Shown piece by piece: positions 9,301 through 18,049 of a stretch of DNA of 64,000 bases. Position 1 is the first letter of the stretch, and every line of letters begins with the position of its first letter. Origin of the DNA: Anaerolineae bacterium (GTDB taxonomy: Bacteria > Chloroflexota > Anaerolineae > Aggregatilineales > Phototrophicaceae); assembly GCA_022826865.1 (NCBI GenBank), contig JAJDUC010000001.1:62001-126000 (forward strand), read 5' to 3'. The notes under the pieces were generated by a model that was not told the origin of the DNA, did not search any database, and saw nothing but the letters and a program-made list of their open reading frames with translations. A program made the translations under genes and the position numbers.

Positions 9301-9894
9301 GAGCTGCGCGGCAGCGGCGACATCTTGAGTACGCGCCAATCGGGCCATATTGCCAGCGTCGGATTGCATCTGTATACGGAGATGCTGCAGCAGGCGGTGA
9401 AAGACCAAAGGGGCGAAGCCGACCCGGCGCAGGCCCCGGCGTCGTCGCGCGAACGCATCATCATCGATCTGCCTCTGCCGGCTTACCTGCCGACGGATTG
9501 GATCCCGGAGATGGCGCTGCGCCTGCAGCTTTACCGGCGTATCGGCGCCATCCAGACTCTGGAAGAGGCGGATGCCATGCAGCAGGAATTGAAGGATCGC
9601 TTTGGCGCGCTGCCGACCGCGGTGGAAGGACTGCTGTATCAGATCCGCGTAAAGGTCATGGCGCTGCAACTGCGCGCCACGCATGTGCTGATGCCGCGCC
9701 AGCAGTTGCTGATCAAGCTGCCCTACCTGGCCACGGTCAAACGCGAACTGCTGGCGCTCACCTTGGGCCGCGATGTTGAAGTCACACGGACGGAAATACG
9801 TATATCGGCGGCATCCGATAGCTGGCAAGCGCGGCTGCTTGATGTCTTGCAACAGCTGGAGGAAAAGGTCCGGTTGGTCGGCGCGGTGATTTGA
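6388..9894 (+). CDS. mfd: Transcription-repair coupling factor Mfd
   Basis: Encodes 1168 residues, full length. Mfd removes RNA polymerase stalled at lesions and recruits UvrA. The order is a UvrB-like N-terminal region (1 to about 350), the RNA-polymerase-interacting domain near 495-560 (VHVDFGIGKFAGL, EYHGSDTIYVPIHQ), and the superfamily 2 translocase with Walker A GDVGFGKTEVAL (about 650), motif II IIDEEQRFG (about 750), motif III LTATPIPRTL and motif VI QLRGRVGRS. The C-terminal TRCF domain occupies about 1030-1130. It is monocistronic, with a convergent gene 41 bp downstream. Confidence 0.97.
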   Translation: MPVNLTGLLDVLRASDSYKRLLRDVAADNAKAESNVVRAARPFLAAALARDWKGPIIYLTSALRRAYNVSEQLPIWLDDPARLHRFAEPSAVFYDRAPWDAEVIRSRIATLEALAHTGDGPQPFVVASVRALMQATLPPRRFRESTLELRLGDRYQMENLILRWIGMGYEPATVVIESGSFSRRGGILDIFPLGCEYPLRIEFFDDEIDSLRRFDPGDQRSVARVESARIVPAREALPGLTPPVGEQLQQWLDALGLDAADYSSIRADAESLTQGSAFACLEHYLPFVYAQPASLLDYAPAESLILLEDSPLLEDTAADIAGKAEDNRGDALSRFQITDDYPCPYRAWKALSRDLARFSRLDMSALAGGAAPQIFGPGERFGGQLRPMLNRVRQARNLGDRVVVITEQVERLENLWYEQDTSALIPTVDSIEEAPPAGTLRFVRATAAEGWSFEGADSKLHFVTDAEIFGWSRPEPRRRREASGRRAAKTPETAYTDWDDGAYVVHVDFGIGKFAGLRHRRVNATEREYLLVEYHGSDTIYVPIHQADRLSRYVGAEETPPKLNQLGKPDQWIKARDKARRNAEEEAKELLEIYSRRARATGFAFSPDSAWQHEMEAAFPFIETDDQLRVIQEVKEDMGESKPMDRLICGDVGFGKTEVALRAAFKAVQDGAQVAVLVPTTVLAQQHYDNFISRLTAFPVVIEMLSRFRTKAQLAEIVARLADGEVDIVIGTHRLLSGDIRFKNLGLMIIDEEQRFGVKHKEHFKRLRSRIDILTLTATPIPRTLYLSLSGVRDISMIQTPPEERMPIITHVGSWDDRLSRLAIMRELERGGQVFVVHNRVKSIHSIRNRIERIVPEASLAVAHGQMPTRALEKVMSEFTRGEYDLLISTSIIENGIDMPRVNTLIVDRADQFGVAQLYQLRGRVGRSAHQAYAYFFHGGRSLSEEARTRLETLAENSQLGAGFQIAIRDLELRGSGDILSTRQSGHIASVGLHLYTEMLQQAVKDQRGEADPAQAPASSRERIIIDLPLPAYLPTDWIPEMALRLQLYRRIGAIQTLEEADAMQQELKDRFGALPTAVEGLLYQIRVKVMALQLRATHVLMPRQQLLIKLPYLATVKRELLALTLGRDVEVTRTEIRISAASDSWQARLLDVLQQLEEKVRLVGAVI

Positions 9895-9935
9895 AGGCGG
9901 CAAACTCACTGTCGGCCTAACAGCCCGCGCGCCCT

Positions 9936-10475
9936 TTAATCGCGGGTGACATCCTCGAAGCTGCCGCGCGTCGCTTCCTGCAGAGCGCTAGGACTGATGG
10001 GAAAGATGGCGTTTGCGGCGCCACCGGAAGCATAGACCGTTTCGAAGCGCTTGAGCGTCGCATCCAGGTACACAGGAATCCCGCTGCTGCGGCAGCCGAT
10101 CGGTGGGACCGCGCCCGGCGCGTACCCCAGCAGTGCGAGGCATTGCTCGGCATTCATCATGCGCACTTTCTTGCGCCCAACACCGAAAAGCGCCGCCAAC
10201 TTGCGTTCGTCAATCGATTGATCGCCACTGGTCAGGATGAGGACAGGCGACCGCTTGTCGATCATGAAGCCCAGGTTCTTCACAATCTGCCCCAGCTGAC
10301 AGCCGACGCTGTCGGCCGCCTGAGCGGATGTCGCGGTGGACGTCTCAAATTCTGTGACCTCGATTTCGAGGCGCAAGGCATCCAGCGCCGCCTGTACCTC
10401 GCGCATACCCATCGCGCGCATTTGCGCTTCCTCAATTAGTGGGCTGACTGGGCGCTTGAATGAGAAGCGCCTCAA
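9936..10475 (-). CDS. YbaK/EbsC-family aminoacyl-tRNA deacylase
   Basis: Encodes 179 residues. Members of this family hydrolyse mischarged tRNA (for example Cys-tRNA-Pro or Ala-tRNA-Pro) as free-standing editing enzymes. Signs of the fold are VKNLGFMID with the conserved lysine, the strand PVLILTSGDQSID, the AALFGVGRKKVRMMN stretch, and the late glycine-rich LGYAPGAVPPIG. The start used is a TTG that overlaps the stop of the upstream membrane-protein gene by 4 nt. An internal ATG 18 codons later (RAMGMREVQ region) is possible and would remove a non-conserved leader. It is last in a three-gene minus-strand operon with the EamA transporter. Confidence 0.82.
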   Translation of the reverse strand: MRRFSFKRPVSPLIEEAQMRAMGMREVQAALDALRLEIEVTEFETSTATSAQAADSVGCQLGQIVKNLGFMIDKRSPVLILTSGDQSIDERKLAALFGVGRKKVRMMNAEQCLALLGYAPGAVPPIGCRSSGIPVYLDATLKRFETVYASGGAANAIFPISPSALQEATRGSFEDVTRD

Positions 10476-10999
10476 TCCGCGTAGAGAATCCCGCCGGCGC
10501 GTTCGAAGTATTCGCTCGGTTCAGCGGCATCCGACTGGGGATGTTTCTTCGGGACCATGCTGAGAAGTATGCGCCGGTCCGCCGCTTCGAGATAATAGAC
10601 ATGCAGGGCTTGATCCGGCTTGATCTTTAACTTGCCGGAAAGTCTGTGATTGAAGCGGACTGGATCGCCGGATTTGCGCGCCAGCTTGGTTTTGCGCCAG
10701 AACATCCAACGTGCGGGCAGCCCTTCGGCATAAAGCACGCGATAACGCAGTTTGACCCGGGCAAATCTCCAGGCGCGCAGCGCCATTGTCAAGAAGAAGC
10801 CGGCGATCAAGGCGATTACGATTATGCGCCCGGCCGGACCATAGCGGCCCGCCAGCAAAATCAAGGGCGCCGCCAGCAGAAGCAGCGTCGTCAGGGGTTC
10901 GGTGATTAACTCCATCCGTTGCCGCGTCGACAAGCGGCCGTCGCGGTTGCGCTCCAGATTTTGGAGCATTTCATGCGGCAATTTGTCGGTGTTAGGCAT
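10472..10999 (-). CDS. Two-helix membrane protein of unknown function
   Basis: Encodes 175 residues. A polar N-terminus of about 30 residues is followed by two membrane helices (TTLLLLAAPLILLAG and IIVIALIAGFFLTMAL) separated by a short loop, then a soluble basic domain of about 95 residues with beta character (ALHVYYLEAADRRILLSMV). The hairpin plus C-terminal cytoplasmic domain is seen in many uncharacterised proteins, and I recognise no named family. The start ATG lies 9 bp after the EamA transporter stop, and its stop overlaps the deacylase start, so the three are probably co-translated. Confidence 0.65.
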   Translation of the reverse strand: MPNTDKLPHEMLQNLERNRDGRLSTRQRMELITEPLTTLLLLAAPLILLAGRYGPAGRIIVIALIAGFFLTMALRAWRFARVKLRYRVLYAEGLPARWMFWRKTKLARKSGDPVRFNHRLSGKLKIKPDQALHVYYLEAADRRILLSMVPKKHPQSDAAEPSEYFERAGGILYAD

Positions 11000-11008
11000 T
11001 TTCCCGCT

Positions 11009-11926
11009 TCATCCCGCTTCGTGAACGATACTCATGTCGATCCGATTGCGCGGGCGCAATTGCAAAATGAGAACGCTGCAGACAATCAAGGCCGCGCCCA
11101 ACCATTGTACCGCAAGTATCACCTCGCCCAGAATGAGCATGGACACTATCATGGACATGATCGGTTCCACGGTGCTGACCAGTGAGCTCTGCGCCGCGCC
11201 GATACGCTGAATCGCAAGGTTTACAGCAAACACCGGCAGCACGGTACCAAGAATGGCGATGCCTGTGAGCAAGAGCAGCGTCACGGGATTCGGCGGCATC
11301 ATCAAACCGCGCAGCGGGATCAATAGCAGAAAGACCGCCAGCGAACCCAGCATCATCCAGGCGCTCGCGCCCGAAACATCGGCCACGCCATGCATCGCGC
11401 GTTTGGTAAGCAGATAATAGACGGCGACGATCGCCGCATTGACAAGGGCCAGCGCGACGCCAACCAGGTCCGCGCCGCCACCCGCATTGAAATCGGGCAC
11501 GGTCAGCGCGATGCCGGTGAGCGCCAAGGCCAGCGCCAGCCAGGCTGCCGGCGGGATTCTCTCGCCAAAGAGCGACGACAAAAGGACCACCATCGCCGGA
11601 TATGAGAAGAAGAGCGCAATGTAAGTGCTCGCCGGCAGACGCTCCAGAGCGAAGAACGCCGTCAACACGGCCGCCGAAATGACCAGTCCGACGAGCAGCA
11701 GGCGCCGCGCCGGGACATCGCTCGTCTTGTCGGCGCTTGTCCCCCTCCGCGCTAGCCACACCAGGCCCCACATGACCGGCGCCGCAAGGACGAAGCGCCA
11801 AATGGCAATGTCCATCGCTTGGAGAGACGATTGCAGATATACCGATTTCACCATCGTCGGCATCAGCGAGAAGCCAGCCGCCGCCAGCAAAATCCAGAGA
11901 TATCCTTGGCGCTCTCTTCTTGTCAT
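11009..11926 (-). CDS. EamA/DMT-superfamily transporter
   Basis: Encodes 305 residues with ten hydrophobic helices arranged as two EamA repeats of five. The second repeat begins near residue 165 (GVALALVNAAIVAVYYLLTKRAM). Typical signs are the early W-R-F pattern (DIAIWRFVLAAPVMW), LPASTYIALFFSYPAMVVLLS at the end of repeat 1 and the matching AAQSSLVSTVEPIMSMIVS in repeat 2. The family exports or imports small metabolites such as amino acids or nucleotides; the substrate is unknown. It is first in a short operon with the two-helix protein and the YbaK-type deacylase. Confidence 0.85.
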   Translation of the reverse strand: MTRRERQGYLWILLAAAGFSLMPTMVKSVYLQSSLQAMDIAIWRFVLAAPVMWGLVWLARRGTSADKTSDVPARRLLLVGLVISAAVLTAFFALERLPASTYIALFFSYPAMVVLLSSLFGERIPPAAWLALALALTGIALTVPDFNAGGGADLVGVALALVNAAIVAVYYLLTKRAMHGVADVSGASAWMMLGSLAVFLLLIPLRGLMMPPNPVTLLLLTGIAILGTVLPVFAVNLAIQRIGAAQSSLVSTVEPIMSMIVSMLILGEVILAVQWLGAALIVCSVLILQLRPRNRIDMSIVHEAG

Positions 11927-12043
11927 CGGCTCAGATCACCCTCTGCCAGATCGCCACACCGAGCGCGTCATGCCACAAATACGCGAGCCAAGCGCGTTGC
12001 GGGTCACGCGCATTCATTCTGTGTTCCTGACCAGACCGCCTGT

Positions 12044-13582
12044 TTAGGCGATGCTAACCATGCTGACCAGGTTGGTCGCCAGGGGATAAAAGATGCCGAA
12101 GATCATCGTGCCCGCCAGCGCAATGTTTATCGCCCAGCGCACATATTGTGTATCCAGCGCAGGCTCTAAGCTGCCCCTGCCGTCGCGCAGGTACATGTTG
12201 ACAACCACACGGATGTAGTAGAAGGCGCTTACGACGCTTGTGAGCACACCGATAACAGCGAGGCCGAAGAGCCCGGCTTGCAAAGCCGCGGAAAAGACCA
12301 TGAGCTTGCCCACAAAGCCGGCGGTGAGCGGAACGCCGGTCAGGCTGAGCATAAAGATCGTCATCGCCATCGCCATGAGCGGGCGCGAGCGCGCCAGCCC
12401 GGTGATGTCCTCAATATTTCCGCCGCTGCCATCTTCTTTTTCGATCGCCATGACGACTGCAAAGGCGCCCAAATTGGTGAACATGTATGCCATCATGTAA
12501 ACAAGCGCGCCTTGCGTCGCCGCATCCATGACATCGGCGCTGCCGGCGGCCGCGACGGCAACCATAATGTAGCCGGCGTGGGCGATTGACGAATAAGCCA
12601 GCATGCGCTTGAGGTTGCGCTGGGAAATCGCCACGAAGTTTCCGAGGATCAGGGTGAGAATGGCGATCAAGGTTGCGGTCGCCTGCCAGGCGGCGGCGTC
12701 GCCTTCGCTGAGAACCAGCACGGAGAGGCCGGTCACGAATACGCGCAGCAGAGCGGCGAAACCACCGACCTTCGCTGTAACGCTCATGAAGGCGGTAACC
12801 GGGGTCGGCGCCCCTTCATATACATCGGGCGTCCACATGTGGAAGGGGACAACCGCCACCTTGAAACCGAGCCCGACCAGAAGCAGCGCCGCGCCCACCA
12901 GCAGATAAAAGGTCGCCGTTGACGTGGACCCTGCGATGGCGCCGGCACTGGCGAATATCTGCGGAATAGAGGTAGCGCCGGTGGCGCCATAGACCAGGGC
13001 CGCGCCGAAGACCAAAAAGGCGCTGGAAAAGGCGCCGAGGATGAAATACTTCATCCCGCTTTCTTCCGACTTCAAGGACAGGTCACTGCCGTCATTCTTG
13101 ATGGAGCGAAAGGCCGCAAGAATATAGAGCGGAATGCTGAGCAATTCGAGCGAGACAAATACCGTGATGAGGTCATTCGCCCCGACCATGAACATGGCGC
13201 CGGCCGACGAAAGCAGCGCCAGGATGTAAAATTCGCCGCGGTGAATATCGGCGCGGTTGAGATAATCCCAACTCATCAATACCGCGATGAGGGTCGCAAC
13301 CAGGATGACGACATTCAGGAAGCCGGTGAAGGCGTCGGCGATGAACATGCCGTAGAGCGCGATCTGCTGGCCCTCCGCCGGCGAATAGACAAAGATGTTC
13401 GCGGCAAAGCTCAGTCCCAATCCAGCGCAGGTCAATATCGGCGTCCAGTGCTTGCGCTCGACCCCTGCGAACAAATCCACCAGAACCAGGAGCAGTGTCC
13501 AAGCCACCAGCAACGTGCCAGGCAGGGTCGCTACCAGGTTGGATTCCGCGAGGAATTGACCGATCGTGGGAGACTCAAACAT
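12044..13582 (-). CDS. nuoN: NADH-quinone oxidoreductase subunit N
   Basis: Encodes 512 residues. This is one of the three antiporter-like proton-pumping subunits of the complex I membrane arm, with about 14 helices. The conserved lysine-bearing helices are recognisable: FKVAVVPFHMWTPDVYEGAPTPVTAFMS with GFKVA, and SQRNLKRMLAYSSIAHAGY. It is the last gene of the nuo operon, 9 bp after nuoM. Length and motifs are normal for the family. Confidence 0.96.
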   Translation of the reverse strand: MFESPTIGQFLAESNLVATLPGTLLVAWTLLLVLVDLFAGVERKHWTPILTCAGLGLSFAANIFVYSPAEGQQIALYGMFIADAFTGFLNVVILVATLIAVLMSWDYLNRADIHRGEFYILALLSSAGAMFMVGANDLITVFVSLELLSIPLYILAAFRSIKNDGSDLSLKSEESGMKYFILGAFSSAFLVFGAALVYGATGATSIPQIFASAGAIAGSTSTATFYLLVGAALLLVGLGFKVAVVPFHMWTPDVYEGAPTPVTAFMSVTAKVGGFAALLRVFVTGLSVLVLSEGDAAAWQATATLIAILTLILGNFVAISQRNLKRMLAYSSIAHAGYIMVAVAAAGSADVMDAATQGALVYMMAYMFTNLGAFAVVMAIEKEDGSGGNIEDITGLARSRPLMAMAMTIFMLSLTGVPLTAGFVGKLMVFSAALQAGLFGLAVIGVLTSVVSAFYYIRVVVNMYLRDGRGSLEPALDTQYVRWAINIALAGTMIFGIFYPLATNLVSMVSIA

Positions 13583-13591
13583 TGACTACTC

Positions 13592-15199
13592 CTAGCGAAG
13601 GAACAGCGCGGCGATGTTATCCACCGAGACATCCAGCAAGTTGAAGAAGACAATAGGCTGCAAACCGATCCAGAAGCACATGATAATGATCGGTATAAAT
13701 GCCGCCTTTTCATACCAAGTCAATTTGTAGCCTTCTTCATCCGCCAGCGGCTTCTTCAATTCGCCCATGAAAACATGCTGGTACATCTTCAGCAGATAAA
13801 CGGCCGCCAGGATCACGCCCAATGTGCCGAAGAGCGTAAAAGCGAAACTGAGATAATTGCTGCCCAGCGAGCCCAGCAGAATCGTGAATTCGCCGATGAA
13901 ACCGTTCAAACCAGGCAGGCCCATGCTGCTCAGCGAAATGACCAGGCTGATGGCGCCGAAGAGCGGCATTGCCTTCCAGATGCCGCCGTAATCCGACATC
14001 TCTTTGGTGTGCCAGCGTTCGTAGAGCATGCCGACGATCAAGAAGAGGCCGCCGGTGCTGATGCCATGATTGACCATCTGCAGGGTGGCGCCTTGCAGGC
14101 CCTGCGCATTCAGCGCGAAGATTCCCAGCACGACAAAGCCCAGGTGACTGACGGAGGAATAAGCGACAAGTTTTTTGACATTGTCCTGCGCATAACTGAC
14201 CCAGGCGCCGTAAATGATGCCGACGACGCCGAGGAAGGCGATCGTCGGCGCCCAAGCCACCGTCGCCTCGGGAAACAGATTCAAATTGAAGCGCACAATG
14301 CCGTAAGTGCCCATTTTCAGCAAGACACCCGCCAGGATCACCGAGCCAGCGGTGGGCGCCTGCACATGCGCGTCCGGCAGCCAACTGTGGAAGGGGAATA
14401 TCGGCACCTTGATGGCGAAAGCCACCAGGAAACCGAGGAAGAGCCAACTCTCCACGGAATTGAACAAGAAGCCCGAATCTTCGTTTTCCCCTTCCGGACC
14501 AACCCCGTCCCAATACGTGCCGTCGCCTTCGAAACTATGCACCCGTTCAATTACGCCAATATCGCCGCCGGCGCTGTAGGTGCTGAAGGTCCCGGCGCGA
14601 TTGCCTACGTACAGGATGGCGATCAGCATCAAGATTGAGCCGGCCATGGTGTAAAGGAAGAATTTCACGGCGGCGTAAATGCGCTCTTCCGAGCCCCATA
14701 TACCGATCAGGAAATACATCGGCACAAGCGTCACTTCCCAAAAGACGTAGAAGATGATGAGATCGTGCACAACGAAGACGCCGATCATCGACCACTCGAG
14801 CAGCAGCAAAAAGATGTAGTAGAGCTTTTCGCGTCCGCGCTCTTCAAAGATATGGCTGCCAAATGAGCAGAGAATCGAAATCGGCATGATGAAGGTGGTC
14901 AGCAGCACAAGCAGCATGCTGATGCCGTCCACGCCCACGAAGTAACTGACATTAATCACGGACTCGCCCAGTGTGACCTCGGCCCAGGTGTTGCGCTGCA
15001 CCATCTGCAATTCAGCCACACTCGGATCAAAATTAATCCACATCAGCACCGAGGCAATGAATGTAACCACGCTTGTGGCGAAGGCCACCCACTTCAGGTT
15101 CGACTTCTGTGTCTCGCCATTCATAAACAGCAGAATGAACAAGCCGACCATCGGCAGGAATAATGTGATTGTCGTAAGCGAGAGTCCGGTTACATCCAT
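13592..15199 (-). CDS. nuoM: NADH-quinone oxidoreductase subunit M
   Basis: Encodes 535 residues, an antiporter-like complex I subunit. The signature stretches are IKVPIFPFHSWLPDAHVQAP (discontinuous TM7 region with the pump lysine) and DNVKKLVAYSSVSHLGFV. The loop before it (about residues 205-240, containing EGDGTYWDGVGPEGENE) is longer and more acidic than in E. coli. It follows nuoL by 15 bp and precedes nuoN by 9 bp, consistent with one transcript and stoichiometric assembly. Confidence 0.97.
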   Translation of the reverse strand: MDVTGLSLTTITLFLPMVGLFILLFMNGETQKSNLKWVAFATSVVTFIASVLMWINFDPSVAELQMVQRNTWAEVTLGESVINVSYFVGVDGISMLLVLLTTFIMPISILCSFGSHIFEERGREKLYYIFLLLLEWSMIGVFVVHDLIIFYVFWEVTLVPMYFLIGIWGSEERIYAAVKFFLYTMAGSILMLIAILYVGNRAGTFSTYSAGGDIGVIERVHSFEGDGTYWDGVGPEGENEDSGFLFNSVESWLFLGFLVAFAIKVPIFPFHSWLPDAHVQAPTAGSVILAGVLLKMGTYGIVRFNLNLFPEATVAWAPTIAFLGVVGIIYGAWVSYAQDNVKKLVAYSSVSHLGFVVLGIFALNAQGLQGATLQMVNHGISTGGLFLIVGMLYERWHTKEMSDYGGIWKAMPLFGAISLVISLSSMGLPGLNGFIGEFTILLGSLGSNYLSFAFTLFGTLGVILAAVYLLKMYQHVFMGELKKPLADEEGYKLTWYEKAAFIPIIIMCFWIGLQPIVFFNLLDVSVDNIAALFLR

Positions 15200-15214
15200 A
15201 GGACTGCGTTCTCC

Positions 15215-17689
15215 TTAAGCGCCAGTTTGCAGCAGCGCTTGCATAAAGGGCAGGATCATGATCACGATGACGGCGACCACGCCGATGAACAAGACGACAG
15301 CGTACAGGCGCACATAACCGGTTTGCGACTGGCGCATCCATTCGGCGGCCCGCTGCACGAACCAGCCGACGCCATTGACCGCGCCATCGACGATGCCCAG
15401 GTCGAAGGGCCGGCTGAGCAACTCGCCGATGCTGTCGAAGCCGCGTTTGATAATGCTGTCATGCAGATAGTTGTGCAGGAAATCCCAATCGACGCGGTCG
15501 GCCAGGAAGCGCGCCAAACGGTTGAAAGGCTGCTCAATTAGACTGGTGTAGACCTCGTCCCAGTATAGACGCGCGTTCGCCAGCGCAAATAAAGGACGGG
15601 AGGCGCCGCCGGTCTCTAACTGATCGCGATTGTCCGCGGCCAGGCCTTTGCCCTTGTAGACCCGATTGGCGACCAAGATTGATGCAATGCCCAAAGCCAG
15701 CGCAAGGCCCGCAATCAGCAGATTGAAGTCCAGCGTATGCCCGCGGGACACGCTGACCAGGCTGTGTTCCAGAAAGTGTTTGAATTCGTAAGGATGGTAA
15801 ATGCCATCAAATATGGGTGTCGCCTTGGGTACGTTGATCAGCCCGATCACGCAGGTAAATAGCGCGAGGACGATCAGCGGCAACAGCATCGCGCCGCCGC
15901 TTTCCGGCGCTTGTTCGGCCGCCTCGCTGCGCGGCTCGTCAAAGAAGACCAACACAACCTGCCGCCACATGTAGAAGGCGGTGAAGGCGGCCGCGATCAG
16001 CAGTACGCCAAACGCGATGAAGCCGCTGGTGACGTTCAGTTCGAAGCCTTCGAACCAGGCATCGGCCAGGATCTCGTCCTTGGACCAGAAACCGGCGAAG
16101 GGGAAAATGCCGGCCAGGCCCAATGTCCCGACAAGATATGTGATGTAGGTAATGGGCATGCGCCGGCGCAAGCCGCCCATATTCCGCATGTCCTGGGGAT
16201 CGAAGTCATCATCGTCGTGGTGTTCCGGATCCCCGTGTCCATGCTCATGCGCGTGATGATGCCCGTGTTCGACACCGTGGATCACCGAGCCGCTACCGAG
16301 GAAGAGCAGCGCCTTGAAGACGGCATGCGTAACCAAATGGAACATCGCCGCGACGTATGCGCCGATGCCAACGGCCGCCACCATAAAACCGAGCTGCGAA
16401 ATGGTCGAATAAGCCAGAACGCGTTTGATATCCCACTGACCCAGGGCGATGTAGCCGGCAACAATCGCCGTGCCAGCGCCCACCAGCGTTATGATCAAAC
16501 CGAGCACATAACCGGCGTGATTGAGTTCCCACAAAAATACGTTGGCGCGCACCATCAAATAGACGCCGGCCGTCACCATCGTCGCCGCGTGAATCAGAGC
16601 GCTGACCGGTGTAGGGCCCGCCATCGCGTCCGGCAGCCAGACGAAGAGCGGTATCTGCGCCGATTTGCCGGTCACACCCAGCAGCATGAACAAGGCGATC
16701 AAGAATATGACATCGTCAAAGGCCATCTGGAAGCCGCCGAAATCGACCGTTTCGCCTTGACCAAAGCGCTCGCCCGTCTGCCCGAAGACGCCCAGCAGAT
16801 CCGTTTCAAAGTGTTGGTTGTCACAATAAATCGCGCGGAGGTCCGATGCCAGGGGATTGGATTTGCTGTGGTCGCTGGCATCGCCATGGCCGTCATCGGC
16901 ATGCTCAGCGCTCGCGGCGGCCGGAACGCATTTGTAGGCTTTGCCATGGTCATCGCCGGCGTCGGCATCCTCTTCCGCGTGTGGAAGCAGGCCATTATGC
17001 TCGCGCCAATGGACCAGGTATTTCGCTTCAGTGTTGGGCAATTCGCCCGCTTTGTAGAAATCCAGCGTGCCAAATGTCCAGAATATGAGAAACATCGCCA
17101 TCAGCAGGCCGAAATCACCGACGCGATTCACGATGAAGGCTTTGCGCGCCGCGTTGCTGTTCTTCCAGCCCTCGGGCGCTTTTTTGTCCCACCAGAAGCC
17201 GATCAGCAGGAATGAGCAGAGACCCACGCCTTCCCAGCCGACAAAAAGCATCAGGAAGTTGTTCGCCGTAACCAGGATGAGCATAAAAGCCAGAAACATA
17301 TTGAGATAGGCGAAGAAGCGCGGGTACCACTTGTCGCCGTGCATGTAGCCGCGGGCGTAGAGGTGTATCAGCGAGCCGACGCCGGTCACCACCAGCATCA
17401 TGGTCACACTGAGCGAATCAACCCGCATCCCCCAGCTGATTTCCAGCCCGATCGAGTCGATTCGCAGCCAGCCGTCAAAGAAGGGCGGATTCACCACCGC
17501 CGCCGCGCCGTTTGTGCCGGTCACATACGTCAGCAGCAGCAGCGATATGAAAAAAGCAAAGATCGAGGCGAAGCAGCCGACATATCCCGACCACTTTTCC
17601 TCCAGGCGCGCGCCGAAGAAGAAGTTGATAATTGCGCCGAGCGCGGGCGCGAATATCACCAGGGGTACCAAGAGTGGCAGATTTTCCAT
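15215..17689 (-). CDS. nuoL: NADH-quinone oxidoreductase subunit L, enlarged with acidic and His-rich loops
   Basis: Encodes 824 residues, whereas NuoL is commonly 610-680. The distal pump subunit ends with the long lateral helix and final TM. Core motifs are present: LFVGWEGVGLCSFLLIGFW, KSAQIPLFVWLPDAMAGPTP and DIKRVLAYSTISQLGFM. The surplus is two hydrophilic insertions. Residues about 230-300 are rich in Asp, Ala and His (HAEEDADAGDDHGKAYK) and contain two cysteines. Residues about 468-500 are His/Asp-rich (HGHHHAHEHGHGDPEHHDDD). The frame is continuous through both. It follows nuoK by 30 bp. Confidence 0.95.
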   Translation of the reverse strand: MENLPLLVPLVIFAPALGAIINFFFGARLEEKWSGYVGCFASIFAFFISLLLLTYVTGTNGAAAVVNPPFFDGWLRIDSIGLEISWGMRVDSLSVTMMLVVTGVGSLIHLYARGYMHGDKWYPRFFAYLNMFLAFMLILVTANNFLMLFVGWEGVGLCSFLLIGFWWDKKAPEGWKNSNAARKAFIVNRVGDFGLLMAMFLIFWTFGTLDFYKAGELPNTEAKYLVHWREHNGLLPHAEEDADAGDDHGKAYKCVPAAASAEHADDGHGDASDHSKSNPLASDLRAIYCDNQHFETDLLGVFGQTGERFGQGETVDFGGFQMAFDDVIFLIALFMLLGVTGKSAQIPLFVWLPDAMAGPTPVSALIHAATMVTAGVYLMVRANVFLWELNHAGYVLGLIITLVGAGTAIVAGYIALGQWDIKRVLAYSTISQLGFMVAAVGIGAYVAAMFHLVTHAVFKALLFLGSGSVIHGVEHGHHHAHEHGHGDPEHHDDDDFDPQDMRNMGGLRRRMPITYITYLVGTLGLAGIFPFAGFWSKDEILADAWFEGFELNVTSGFIAFGVLLIAAAFTAFYMWRQVVLVFFDEPRSEAAEQAPESGGAMLLPLIVLALFTCVIGLINVPKATPIFDGIYHPYEFKHFLEHSLVSVSRGHTLDFNLLIAGLALALGIASILVANRVYKGKGLAADNRDQLETGGASRPLFALANARLYWDEVYTSLIEQPFNRLARFLADRVDWDFLHNYLHDSIIKRGFDSIGELLSRPFDLGIVDGAVNGVGWFVQRAAEWMRQSQTGYVRLYAVVLFIGVVAVIVIMILPFMQALLQTGA

Positions 17690-17719
17690 ACCTTATGCGC
17701 CTCGTCCGACAGCCCCAGG

Positions 17720-18028
17720 TCAACCCTGCATCTGCCGCAGATCATCTATATTGATGCTGCGGCGTTCGCGGAATATGTTGACGATAAGCGCCAGTCCAAT
17801 CGCCACTTCCGCCGCCGCTACCGTCATCACAAAGAAAACAAATACGTGGCCGTTGACCTGCCCCCACTCCCGCGCAAAGGCAACCAGCGCCAGGTTGGCC
17901 GAATTCAGCATGAGTTCAACCGACATGAAGAGCAAGATCGCGTTGCGCCGCATGAGGACGCCCAGCGCGCCCATCAGGAACAGCACCATGCTCAGGATGA
18001 TGTAGGGCTCAGTGCCGATTGCGTTCAT
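17720..18028 (-). CDS. nuoK: NADH-quinone oxidoreductase subunit K
   Basis: Encodes 102 residues with three membrane helices, the normal size for the MrpC-like NuoK. The two buried glutamates needed for proton transfer are visible: one in [14 protein letters not shown] and one in [14 protein letters not shown]. It lies 21 bp after nuoJ, as in nearly all nuo operons. Confidence 0.97.
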   Translation of the reverse strand: MNAIGTEPYIILSMVLFLMGALGVLMRRNAILLFMSVELMLNSANLALVAFAREWGQVNGHVFVFFVMTVAAAEVAIGLALIVNIFRERRSINIDDLRQMQG

Positions 18029-18049
18029 GGCCTGTTCTTGCTCCCGCTT

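Noticed and set aside
15911..17215. 434-codon plus-strand open frame opposite nuoL
   Set aside because: It is a shadow of nuoL; the translation is rich in His, Gln and Arg without domain features.
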